This document shows positions 1-11,100 of a stretch of 64,000 nt of DNA, one piece after another; position 1 is the stretch's first letter; each line of letters begins with the position of its first letter. Under the pieces are notes generated by a model. That model saw only the letters and a list, made by a program, of their open reading frames with translations, had not been told where the DNA came from and searched no databases. The translations under genes were made by a program, and so were the position numbers. The stretch is from contig CP114483.1 of the NCBI GenBank assembly GCA_027186245.1, positions 9,692,220 to 9,756,219 on the forward strand. The letters run 5' to 3'. The DNA comes from Coriaria nepalensis (taxonomy: Eukaryota; Streptophyta; Magnoliopsida; Cucurbitales; Coriariaceae).

Positions 1-416
1 ATTTCGTTCGAAGTGATTTAGAATGAGTTAATGACTGAAAGAGACACAATTATACAACTTTAGGGCTAAAAAAATGCATAGTTGCCTTCAATAAATCATT
101 TGCAGGTTATGCATCAAAGTCGTGTTTTAAATGCAAAAATAGAATTGGTTAGACGTGCTTTCAAATAATTTAATGATATGAAAAGACTGAATGATATGCT
201 TTTTAAGGCTAAAATAATGCATGGTTGTCTGCAATAGATTAATTGCAAGTAATGTAAGAAAATCATTTTTGAATGGCGTAAATAGAATTCGTTCGAATTA
301 ATTTAGAATGATTTAATCACAACAAGAGACTCAATGACATGATTTTAAGGCTAAACAAATGCACTGTTGGTTCAATAGATCATCTGCAAGTTATGCACGA
401 AGGTCGTGTTTAAAGT
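1..416 (+). repeat. First unit, missing its first 4 bases
   Basis: The window opens 4 bases into a unit (ATTTCGTTCGAAG). This unit contains A, B and C in order. It is one base short in C, where GTTGGTTC stands for GTTGGCTTC near 367-373. Its B subunit has the AAGTAATG and TCATTTTTG variants, and it most resembles the unit at 2101-2521. Confidence 0.9.
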
Positions 417-1679
417 GCGAATTTCGTTCGAAGTGATTTAGAATGATTTAATGACTGAAAGAGACACAATTATACAACTTTAGGGCTAAAAAAATGCATA
501 GTTGCCTTCAATAAATCATTTGCAGGTTATGCATCAAAGTCGTGTTTTAAATGCAAAAATAGAATTGGTTAGACGTGCTTTCAAATAATTTAATGATATG
601 AAAAATCTGAATCATATGCTTTTTCAGGCTAAAATAATGCATGGTTGTCTGCAATAGATTAATTGCAAGTTATGTAAGAGAATCATGTTTGAAGGGCGTA
701 AATAGAATTCGTTCGAATTAATTTAGAATGATTTAATTACTACAAGAGACTCAATGACATGATTTTAAGGCTAAACAAATGCATTGTTACCTTTAATAGA
801 TCAACTGCAAGTTAGGCACGAAAGCCATGTTTAAAGTGTGAATTTCGTTCGAAGTGATTTAGAATGATTTAATGACTGAACGAGACGCAATTATACGAGT
901 TTAAGGCTAAAAAAATGCATAGTTTCCTTCAATGGATCATTTGCAGGTTATGCATGAAAGTCGTGTCTTAAATGCAGAAATAGAATTGGTTCGACGTGCT
1001 TTCAAATAATTTAATGATATGAAAAGATCGAATGATATGCTTTTCAAGGCTAAAATAATGCATTGTTGTCTTCAATAGATTAATTGCAAGTTATGTAAGA
1101 AAATAATGTTTGAAGGGCGAAAATCGAATTCGTTCGAATTAATTTAAAATGATTTAATCACTACAAGAGACTCAATGACATGATTTTAGGGCTAAACAAA
1201 TGCATTGTTGCCTTCAATAAATCAACTGCAAGTTATGCACGAAAGTCATGTTTAAAGTGCGAATTTCGTTCGAAGTGATTTAGAATGATTTAATGACTGA
1301 AAGAGACGCAATTATACGAGTTTAAGGCTAAAAAAATGCATAGTTGCCTTCAATAGATCATATGCAGGTTATTCATGAAAGTCGTGTCTTAAATGCAAAA
1401 ATAGAATTGGTTCGACGTGCTTTCAAATAAATTAATGATATGAAAAGACTGAATGATATGCTTTTCAAGGCTAAAATAATGCATGGTTGTCTGCAATAGA
1501 TTAATTGCAAGTTATGTAAGAAAATCATGTTTGAAGGGCGTAAATAGAATTCGTTCGAATTAATTTTGAATGATTTAATCACTACAAGAGACTCAATGAC
1601 ATGATTTTAAGGCTAAACAAATGCATTGTTGCCTTCAAGAGATCAACAGCAAGTTATGCACGAAAGTCATGTTTAAAGT

Positions 1680-1815
1680 GCGAATTTCGTTCGAAGTGAT
1701 TTAGAATGATTTAATGACTGAAAGAGACGCAATTATACGACTTTAAGGCTAAAAAATTGCATAATTGCCTTCAGTAGATCATTTGCAGGTTATGCATGAA
1801 AGTCGTGTTTTAAAT
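1680..1815 (+). repeat. Subunit A of the reference unit (136 bp)
   Basis: A starts GCGAATTTCGTTCGAAG and ends GTGTTTTAAAT. It is about 6 bp shorter than B and C because it lacks the ATAGAA-like segment near the start. It holds most of the unit's CpGs (GCG, TTCGTTCG, GACG, TACG, GTCG) and two GATTTA motifs 10 bp apart. Diagnostic variants elsewhere include TATACAAC or TATGCAAC for TATACGAC, GGATCATTTGCC, and GATCGTATGCAG. Confidence 0.88.
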
Positions 1816-1958
1816 GCAAAAATAGAATTGGTTCGACGTGCTTTCAAATAAATTAATGAGATGAAAAGACTGAATGATATGCTTTCCAAGGCTAAAATAA
1901 TGCATGGTTGTCTGCAATAGATTAATTGCAAGTTATGTAAGAAAATCATGTTTGAAGG
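1816..1958 (+). repeat. Subunit B of the reference unit (143 bp)
   Basis: B starts GCAAAAATAGAATTGGTTCG and ends TGTTTGAAGG. It is the most A+T-rich subunit (about 30% G+C) and the most variable. Subtypes differ in ATGAAAAGACTG / ATGAAAATAGAGAATG / ATGAAATGACTG, in GACGTGC / GACATGC, and in TGTAAGAAAATCATG / TTAGAAAATAATG / TAAGAAAAACATG. These subtypes are the clearest markers for tracing block duplications across the array. Confidence 0.88.
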
Positions 1959-2100
1959 GCGTAAATAGAATTCGTTCGAATTAATTTTGAATGATTTAAT
2001 CACTACAAGAGACTCAATGACATGATTTTAAGGCTAAACAACTGCATTGTTGCCTTCAATAGATCAACAGCAAGTTATGAACGAAAGTCATGTTTAAAGT
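1959..2100 (+). repeat. Subunit C of the reference unit (142 bp)
   Basis: C starts GCGTAAATAGAATTCG and ends CATGTTTAAAGT. It carries the EcoRI site of the unit. Common variants are GATTTAATCAC / GAGTTAATCAC, GCACGAAAGTCATG / GCACGGACATCATG, and in the right part of the window GACTTGATTTT and CCACGGACGTCATAT. C is the closest relative of A over the 3' half (TTGCCTTCAATAGATCA). Confidence 0.88.
1969..1982. other. Inverted repeat AATTCG-TT-CGAATT with EcoRI site in subunit C
   Basis: The arms AATTCG and CGAATT are exact reverse complements separated by TT. The EcoRI site is at 1968-1973. The same element sits at offset 290-303 of most units, for example an EcoRI site at 705-710. Subunit A keeps only the TTCGTTCGAA part and B keeps GGTTCGACG. 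EcoRI digestion should give a ~421-bp ladder. A protein-binding role is only a guess. Confidence 0.75.
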
Positions 2101-5100
2101 GCGAATTTTGTTCGAAGTGATTTAGAATGATTTAATGACTGAAAGAGACGCAATTATACGACTTTAAGGCTCAAAAAATGCATAGTTGCCTTCAATAAAT
2201 TATTTGCAGGTTATGCATGAAAGTCGTGTTTTAAATGCAAAAATAGAATTAGATCCACGTGCTTTCAAGTAATTTAATGATATGAAAAGACTGAATGATA
2301 TGCTTTTTAAGGCTAAAATAATGCATGGTTGTCTGCAATAGATTAATTGCAAGTAATGTAAGAAAATCATTTTTGAATAGCGTAAGTAGAATTCGTTCGA
2401 ATTAATTTAGAATGATTTAATCACTACAAGAGACTCAATGACATGATTTTAAGGCTAAACAAATGCACTGTTGGCTTCAATAGATCATCTGCAAGTTATG
2501 CACGAAGGTCGTGTTTAAAGTGCGAATTTCGTTCGAAGTGATTTAGAATGATTTAATGACTGAAAGAGACACAATTATACAACTTTAGGGCTAAAAAAAT
2601 GCATAGTTGCCTTCAATAAATCATTTGCAGGTTATGCATCAAAGTCGTGTTTTAAATGCAAAAATAGAATTGGTTAGACGTGCTTTCAAATAATTTAATG
2701 ATATGAAAAATCTGAATCATATGCTTTTTCAGGCTAAAATAATGCATGGTTGTCTGCAATAGATTAATTGCAAGTTATGTAAGAAAATCATGTTTGAATG
2801 GCGTAAATAGAATTCGTTCGAATTAATTTAGAATGATTTAATCACTACAAGAGACTCAATGACATGATTTTAAGGCTAAACAAATGCATTGTTGCCTTCA
2901 ATAGATCAACAGCAAGTTATGCACGGACATGATGTTTAAAGTGCGAATTTCGTTCGAAGTGATTTAGAATGATTTAATGACTGAAAGAGACGAAATTATA
3001 CGACTTTAAGGCTAATAAAGTGCATAGTTGCCTTCAATGGATCATTTGCAGGTTATGCATGAAAGTCGTGTTTTAAATGGAGAAATAGAATTGGGTCGAC
3101 GTGTTTTCAAATAATTTAGGGATATGAAAATAGAGAATGATATGGTTTTAAAGGCTAAAATAATGCATGGTTGTCTGCAATAGATTAATTGCAAGTTATG
3201 TGAGAAAATAATGTTTCAGGGGCGTAAATAGAATTCGTTCGAATTAATTTAGAATGATTTAATCACTACAAGAGACTCAATGACATGATTTTAAGGCTAA
3301 ACAAATGCATTGTTGCCTTCAATAGATCAACAGCAAGTTATGCACGGACATGATGTTTAAAGTGCGAATTTCGTTCGAAGTGATTTAGAATGATTTAATG
3401 ACTGAAAGAGACGCAACTATACGACTCTAAGGCTCAAAAAAATGCATAGTTTCCTTCAATAGAGCATTTGCAGGTTATGCATCAAAGTCGTGTTTTAAAT
3501 GCAAAAATAGAATTGGTTCGACGTGCTTTCAAAAAATTTAGGGATATGAAAATAGAGAATGATATGCTTTTCAAGGCTAAAATAATGCATGGTTGTCTAC
3601 AATAGATTAATTGCAAGTTATGTGAGAAAATAATGTTTGAAAGGCGTAAATAGAATTCGTTCGAATTAATTTAGAATGATTTAATCACTACAAGAGACTC
3701 AATGACATGATTTTAAGGCTAAACAAATGCATTGTTGCCTTCAATAGATCAACTGCAAGTTATGCACGAAAGTCATGTTTAAAGTGCGAATTTCGTTCGA
3801 AGTGATTTAGAATGATTTAATGACTGAAAGAGACGCAATTATACGACTTTAAGGCCAAAAAATTGCATAGTTGCCTTCAAAAGATCATTTGCAGGTTATG
3901 CATCAAAGTCGTGTTTTAAATGCAAAAATAGAATTTGTTCGACGTGCTTTCAAATAATTTAATGATATGAAAAGACTAAATGATATGTTTTTTATGGCTA
4001 AAATAATGCATGATTGTCTGCAATAGATTAATTGCAAGTAATGTAAGAAAATCATTTTTGAATGGCGAAATATAATTCCTTCGAATTAATTTAGAATGAT
4101 TTAATCACTACAAGAGACTCAATGACATGATTTTAAGGCTAAACAAATGCATTATTGCCTTCAATAGATCAGCTGCAAATTATCCACGAAAGTCATGTAT
4201 AAAGTGCGAATTTCGTTCGAAGTGATTTAGAATGTTTTAATGAATGAAAGAGACGCAATTATACAACTTTAAGGCTAAAAAAATGCATAGTTGCCTTCAA
4301 TAGATCATTTGCAGGTTATGCATCAAAGTCGTGTTTTAAATGCAAAAATAGAATTGGTTCGACGTGCTTTCAAATAATTTAATGATATGAAAAAACTGAA
4401 TGATATGCTTTGTGAAGCTAAAATAATGCATGGTTGTCTGCAATAGATTAATTGCAAGTTATGTAAGAAAACCATGTTTGAAGGGCGTAAATAGAATTCA
4501 TTCGAATTAATTTAGAATGAGTTAATCACTACAATAGACTCAATGACATGATTTTAAGACTAAACAAATGCATTGTTGCCTTTAATAGATCAACTGCAAG
4601 TTATGCACGGACATGATGTTTAAAGTGCGTATTTCGTTGGAAGTGATTTAGAATGATTTAATGACTGAAAGAGACGCAATTATACGACTTTAAGGCTAAA
4701 AAAGTGCATAGTTGCCTTCAATGGATCATTTGCAGGTTATGCATGAAAGTCGTGTTTTAAATGGAAAAATAGAATTGGGTCAACGTGTTTTCAAATAATT
4801 TAAGGATATGAAAATAGAGAATGATATGCTTTTGAAGGCTAAAATAATGCATGGTTGTCTGCAATAGATTAATTGCAAGTTATGTGAGAAAATCATGTTT
4901 GAAGGGCGTAAATAGAATTCGTTCGAATTAATGTAGAATGATTTAATCACTACAAGAGACTCAATGACATGATTTTAAGGCTAAACAAATGCATTGTTGC
5001 CTTCAATAGATCAACTGCAAGTTATGCACGAAAGTCATGTTTAAAGTGTGAATTTCGTTCGAAGTGATTTAGAATGTTTTAATGACTAAAGGAGACGCAA

Positions 5101-8100
5101 GTATATGACTTTAAGGCTAAAAAAATGCATGGTTGCCTTCAATAGATCATTTGCAGGTTATGCATGAAAGTCTTGTTTTAAATGCAAAAATAGAATTGGT
5201 TTGATGTGCTTTCAAATAATTTAATGATATGAAAAGACTGAATGATATGCTTTTTAAGGCTAAAATAATGCATTGTTGTTTGCAATAGATTAATTGCAAG
5301 TTATGTAAGAAAATCATGTTTGAAGGGCGTAAATAGAATTCGTTCGAATTAATTTAGAATGATTTAATCACTACAAGAGACTCAATGACATGATTTTAAG
5401 GCTAAACAAATGCATTGTTGCCTTCAATACATCAACAGCAAGTTATGCATGGACATGATGTTTAAAGTGCGAATTTCGTTCGAAGTGATTTAGAATGATT
5501 TAATGACTGAAAGAGACGCAAGTATATGACTTTAAGGCTAAAAAAATGCATAGTTGCCTTCAATAGATTATTTGCGGTTATGCATGAAAGTCGTGTCTTA
5601 AATGCAAAAATAGAATTGGTTCGACGTGCTTTCAAATAATTTAATGATATGAAAATACTGAATGATATGCTTTTCAAGGCTAAAATAATGCATGGTTGTC
5701 TGCAATAGATTAATTGCAAGTTGTGTAAGAAAATCATGTTTAAAGGGCGCAAATAGAATTCGTTCGAATTAATTTAGAATGATTTAATCACTACAAGATA
5801 CTCAATAACATGATTTTAAGGCTAAACAAATGCATTGTTGCCTTCAATAGATCAACTGCAAGTTATGCACGAAAGTCATGTTTAAAGTGTGAATTTCGTT
5901 CGAAGTGATTTAGAATGATTTAATGACTGAAAGAGACGCAATTATACGACTTTAGGGCAAAAAAAATGCATAGTTGCCTTCAATAGATTATTTGCAGGTT
6001 ATGCATCAAAGTCGTGTTTTAAATGCAAAAATAGAATTGGTTCGACGTGCTTTCAAATAATTTAATGATATGAAAAGACTGAATGATATGCTTTCTAAGG
6101 TTAAAATAATGCATGGTTGTCTGCATTAGATTAGTTGCAAGTTATGTAAGAAAATCATGTTTGAAGGGCGTAAATAGAAATCGTTCGTATTAATTTAGAT
6201 TGAGTTAATCACTACAAGAGACTCAATGACATGATTTTAAGGCTAAACAAATACATTATTGCTTTCAATAGATCAACTGCAAATTATGCATGAAAGTCAT
6301 GTTTAAAGTGCGAATTTCGTTCGGAGTGTTTTAGAATGATTTAATGACTGAAAGAGATGCAATTATACGATTTTAAGGCTAAAAAAATGCATAGTTGCCT
6401 TCAATAGAGCATTTGCATGTTATGCATGAAAGTCCTATTTTAAATGCAAAAATAGAATAGGTTTGACGTGCTTTCAAATAATTCAATGATATGAAAATAC
6501 TGAATGATATGCTTTTTGAGGCTAAAATAATGCATGGTTGTCTGCAATATATTAATTGCAAGTTATGTTAGAAAATCATGTTTGAAGGGCGAAAATCAAA
6601 TTCGTTCAAATTAATTCAGAATGATTTAATCACTACAATAGACTCAATGACATGATTTTAAGCTAAACAAATGCATTGTTGCCTTCAATAGATCAGCTGC
6701 AAATTATGCACGAAAGTCATGTTTAAAATGCGAATTTCGTTCGAAGTGATCTAGAATGATTTAATGACTGAAAGAGACGCAATTATATGACTTTAAGGCT
6801 AAAAAATTGCATAGTTGCCTTCAAAAGATCATTTGCAAGTTAGGCATCAAAGTCGTGTTTTAAATGCAAAAATAGAATTGGTTCGACGTGCTTTCAAATA
6901 ATTTAATGATATGAAAAGACTAAATGATATGCTTTTTAAGGCTAAAATAATGCATGGTTGTCTGCAATAGATTAATTGCAAGTAATGTAAGAAAATCATT
7001 TTTGAATGGCGTAAATATAATTCGTTCGAATTAATTTAGAATGATTTAATCACTACAAGAGAATCAATGACATGATTTTAAGGCTAAACAAATGCATTAT
7101 TGCCTTCAATAGATCAGCTGCAAATTATGCACGAAAGTCATGTATAAAGTGCGAATTTCATTCGAAGTGATTTAGAATGATTTAATGACTGAAAGAGACG
7201 CAATTATACAACTTTAAGGCTAAAAAAATGCATAGTTGCCTTCAATAGATCATATGCAGGTTATTCATGAAAGTCGTGTCTTAAATGCAAAAACAGAATT
7301 GGTTCGACGTGCTTTCAAAAAATTTGATGATATGAAAAGACTAAATGATATGCTTTTTAAGGCTAAAATAATGCAATGTTGTCTGCAATAGATTAATTGC
7401 AAGTAATGTAAGAAAATCATTTTTGAATGGCGTAAATAGAATTCGTTCGAATTAATTTAGAATGATTTAATCACTACAAGAGACTCAATGACATGATTTT
7501 AAGGCTAAATAAATGCATTGTTGCCTTCAATAGATCAACAGCAAGTTACACACGGACATCATGTTTAAAGTGCGAATTTCGTTCGAAGTGATTTAGAATG
7601 ATTTAATGACTGAAAGAGACGCAATTATACGAGTTTAAGGCTAAACAAATGCATAGTTGCCTTCAATGGATCATTTGCAGGTTATGCATGAAAGTTGTGT
7701 TTTAAATGCAAAAATAGAATTGCTTCGACGTGTTTTCAAATAATTTGATGATATGAAAAGACTGAATGATATGCTTTTTAAGGCTAAAATAATGCATGGT
7801 TGTCTGCAGTAGATTAATTGCAAGTAATGTAAGAAAATCATTTTTGAATGGCCTAAATAGAATTCGTTCGAATTAATTTAGAATGATTTAATCACTACAA
7901 GAGACTCAATGACATGATTTTGAGGCTAAACAAATGCATTGTTGCCTTCAATAGATCAACTGCAAGTTATGCACGAAAGTCATGTTTAAAGTGCGAATTT
8001 CGTTCGAAGTGATTTAGAATGATTTAATGACTGAAAGAGACGCAATTATACGACTTTAAGGCCAAAAAATTGCATAGTTGCCTTCAAAAGATCATTTGCA

Positions 8101-11100
8101 GGTTATGCATCAAAGTCGTGTTTTAAATGCAAAAATAGAATTTGTTCGACGTGCTTTCAAATAATTTAATGATATGAAAAGACTAAATGATATGTTTTTT
8201 ATGGCTAAAATAATGCATGATTGTCTGCAATAGATTAATTGCAAGTAATGTAAGAAAATCATTTTTGAATGGCGTAAATATAATTCGTTCGAATTAATTT
8301 AGAATGATTTAATCACTACAAGAGACTCAATGACATGATTTTAAGGCTAAACAAATGCATTGTTGCCTTCAATAGATCAACAGCAAGTTACGCACAGACA
8401 TCATGTTTAAAGTGCGAATTTCGTTCGAAGTGATTTAGAATGATTTAATGACTGAAAGAGACGCAATTATACGACTTTAAGGCTAAAAAATTGCATAGTT
8501 GCCTTCAAGGGATCTTTTGCAGGTTATGCATGAAAATCGAGTTTTAAATGCAAAAATAGAATTGGTTCGATGTGTTTTCAAATAATTTAAGGATATGAAA
8601 ATGGAGAATGATATGCCTTTCAAGGCTAAAATAATGCATGGTTGTCTGCAATAGATTAATTGCAAGTTATATGAGAAAATCATGTTTGAAGGGCGTAAAT
8701 ACAATTCGTTCGAATTAATTTAGAATGATTTAATCACTACAAGAGACTCAATGACATGATTTTAAGGCTAAACAAATGCATTGTTGCCTTCAATAGATCA
8801 ACTGCAAGTTATGCACGAAAGTCATGTTTAAAGTGCGAATTTCGTTCTAAGTGATTTAGAATGATTTAATGACTGAAAGAGACGCAATTATACGAGTTTA
8901 AGGCTAAAAAAATGCATAGTTTCCTTCAATGGATCATTTGTAGGTTATGCATGAAAGTCGTGTCTTAAATGCAAAAATAGAATTGGTTCGACGTGCTTTC
9001 AAATAATTTAATGATATGAAAAGATCGAATGATACGCTTTTCAAGGCTAAAATAATGCATTCTTGTCTTCAATAGATTAATTTCACGTTATGTTAGAAAA
9101 TAATGTTTGAAGGGCAAAAATCGAATTCGTTCGAATTTATTTAGAATGATTTAATCACTACAAGAGACTGAATGACATGATTTTAAGGCTAAACAAGTGC
9201 ATTGTTGCCTTCAATAGATCAACTGCAAATTATGCATGAAAGTCATGTTTAAAGTGCGAATTTCGTTCGGACTGTTTTAGAATGATTTAATGACTGAAAG
9301 AAACGTAATTATACGACTTTAAGGGTAAAAAAATGCATAGTTGCCTTCAAAAGAGCATTTGCCGGTTATGCATGAAAGTCCTATTTTAAATGCAAAAATA
9401 GAATAGGTTTGACGTGCTTTCAAATAATTCAATGATATGAAAATACTGAATGATATGCTATTTAAGGCTAAAATAATGCATGGTTGTCTGCAATATATTA
9501 ATTGCAAGTTATGTTAGAAAATCATGTTTGAAGGGCGAAAATCAAATTCGTTCAAATTAATTCAGAATGATTTAATCACTACAATAGACTCAATGACATG
9601 ATTTTAAGGCTAATAAATGCATTGTTGCCTTCAATAAATCAGCTGCAAATTATGCACGAAAGTCATGTTTAAAGTGCGAATTTCGTTCGAAGTGATTTAA
9701 AATGATCTAATGACTGAAAGAGACGCAATTATACGACTTTAAGGCAAAAAAATTGCATAGTTGCCTTCAATAGATCATTTGCAGGTTATGCACCAAAGTC
9801 GTGTTTTCAATGCAAAAATAGAATTGGTTCGATGTGCTTCCAAATAATTTAATGATATGAAAAGACTAAATGATATGCTTTTTAAGGCTAAAATAATGCA
9901 TGGTTGTCTTCAATAGATTAATTGCAAGTAATGTAAGAAAATCATTTTTGATTGGCGTAAATATAATTCGTTCGAATTAATTTAGAATGATTTAATCACT
10001 ACAAGAGACTCAATGACATGATTTTAAGGCTAAACAAATGCATTATTGCCTTCAATAGATCAGCTGCAAATTATGCACGAAAGTCATGTATAAAGTGCGA
10101 ATTTCGTTCGAAGTGATTTAGAATGATTTAATGACTGAAAGAGACGCAATTATACAACTTTAAGGCTAAAAAAATGCATAGTTGCCTTCAATAGATCATT
10201 TGTAGGTTATGCATCAAAGTCGTGTTTTAAATGCAAAAATTGAATTGGTTCGACGTGCTTTCAAATAATTTAATGATATGAAAAAACGGAATGATATGCT
10301 TTTTCAGGCTAAAATAATGCATGGTTGTCTGCAATAGATTAATTGCAAGTTATGTAAGAAAATCATGTTTGAAGGGCGTAAATAGAATTCGTTCGAATTA
10401 ATTTAGAATGAGTTAATCACTACAAGAGACTCAATGACATGATTTTAAGGCTAAACAAATGCATTGTTGCCTTTAATAGAACAACTGCAAGTTAGGCACG
10501 AAAGTCATGTTTAAAGTGCGAATTTCGTTCGAAGTGATTTAGAATCATTTAATGACTGAAAGAGACGCAATTATACGAGTTTAAGGCTAAAAAAATGCAT
10601 AGTTGCCTTTAATAGATCATATGCAGGTTATTCAGGAAAGTCGTGTCTTAAATGCAAAACTAGAATTGGTTCGACGTGCTTTCAAATAAATTAATGATAT
10701 GAAAAGAGTGAATGATATGCTTTTCAAGGCTAAAATAATGTTTGGTTGTCTGCGATAGATTAATTGCAAGTTATGTAAGAAAATCATGTTTGAAGGGCGT
10801 AAATAGAATTCGGTCGAATTAATTTAGAATGATTTAATCACTACAAGAGACTCAATGACATGATTTTAAGGCTAAACAAATGCATTATTGCCTTCAATAG
10901 ATCAACAGCAAGTTATGCACGAAAGTCATGTTTAAAGTGCAAATTTCGTTCGAAGTGATTTAGAATGATTTAATGACCGAAAGAGACGCAATTATACGAC
11001 TTTAAGGCTAAAAAAATGCATAGTTGCCTTCAATAAATTATTTGCAGGTTATGCATGAAAGTCGTCTTTTAAATGCAAAAATAGAGTTGGTTCGACGTTC

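Larger units (their letters stand above)
1680..2100 (+). repeat. Reference 421-bp unit (A+B+C)
   Basis: This is a typical full-length unit, used here to define the subunits. A occupies offsets 1-136, B offsets 137-279 and C offsets 280-421. The three align through a shared 3' half: AAGGCTAAA, an ATGCAT-like core (one base changed in A of this unit), GTTG, CAATAGAT, TTGCA, GTTATG. They differ in their first 60 or so bases. The unit is therefore an old trimer of a ~140-bp ancestral monomer that was later amplified as a block. 421 is not a multiple of three, so no reading frame continues from one unit to the next. Confidence 0.93.
417..10096 (+). repeat. Heterogeneous left domain of the array
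   Basis: This domain holds 23 units of 420-422 bp with no obvious regular higher-order period. Related pairs occur at various distances. The unit at 417 resembles the one at 2522 (ATGAAAAATCTGAATCATATG in B of both, shift 2105). The unit at 3786 matches 7993 (AAGGCCAAAAAATTGC, and ATGTTTTTTATGGC). The unit at 6310 matches 9256 (GTCCTATTTTAAATGC). Single-base indels explain units of 420 or 422 bp, for example a lost A near 5576 and a lost G near 6662. Confidence 0.85.

Noticed and set aside
5462..5752. Open reading frames of 60-96 codons on the minus strand, repeated in many units (also 1373-1582, 1779-2003, 6379-6561, 8483-8704, 9319-9507, 13985-14170, 30598-30798, 31438-31620, 38467-38649) and one at 17587-17772
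   Set aside because: They are the same stretch of B plus neighbouring A or C read backwards, open by chance in some units. Most units carry stops, 421 is not a multiple of three so frames do not join, and the predicted peptides show no domain, start context or conservation beyond the satellite itself.
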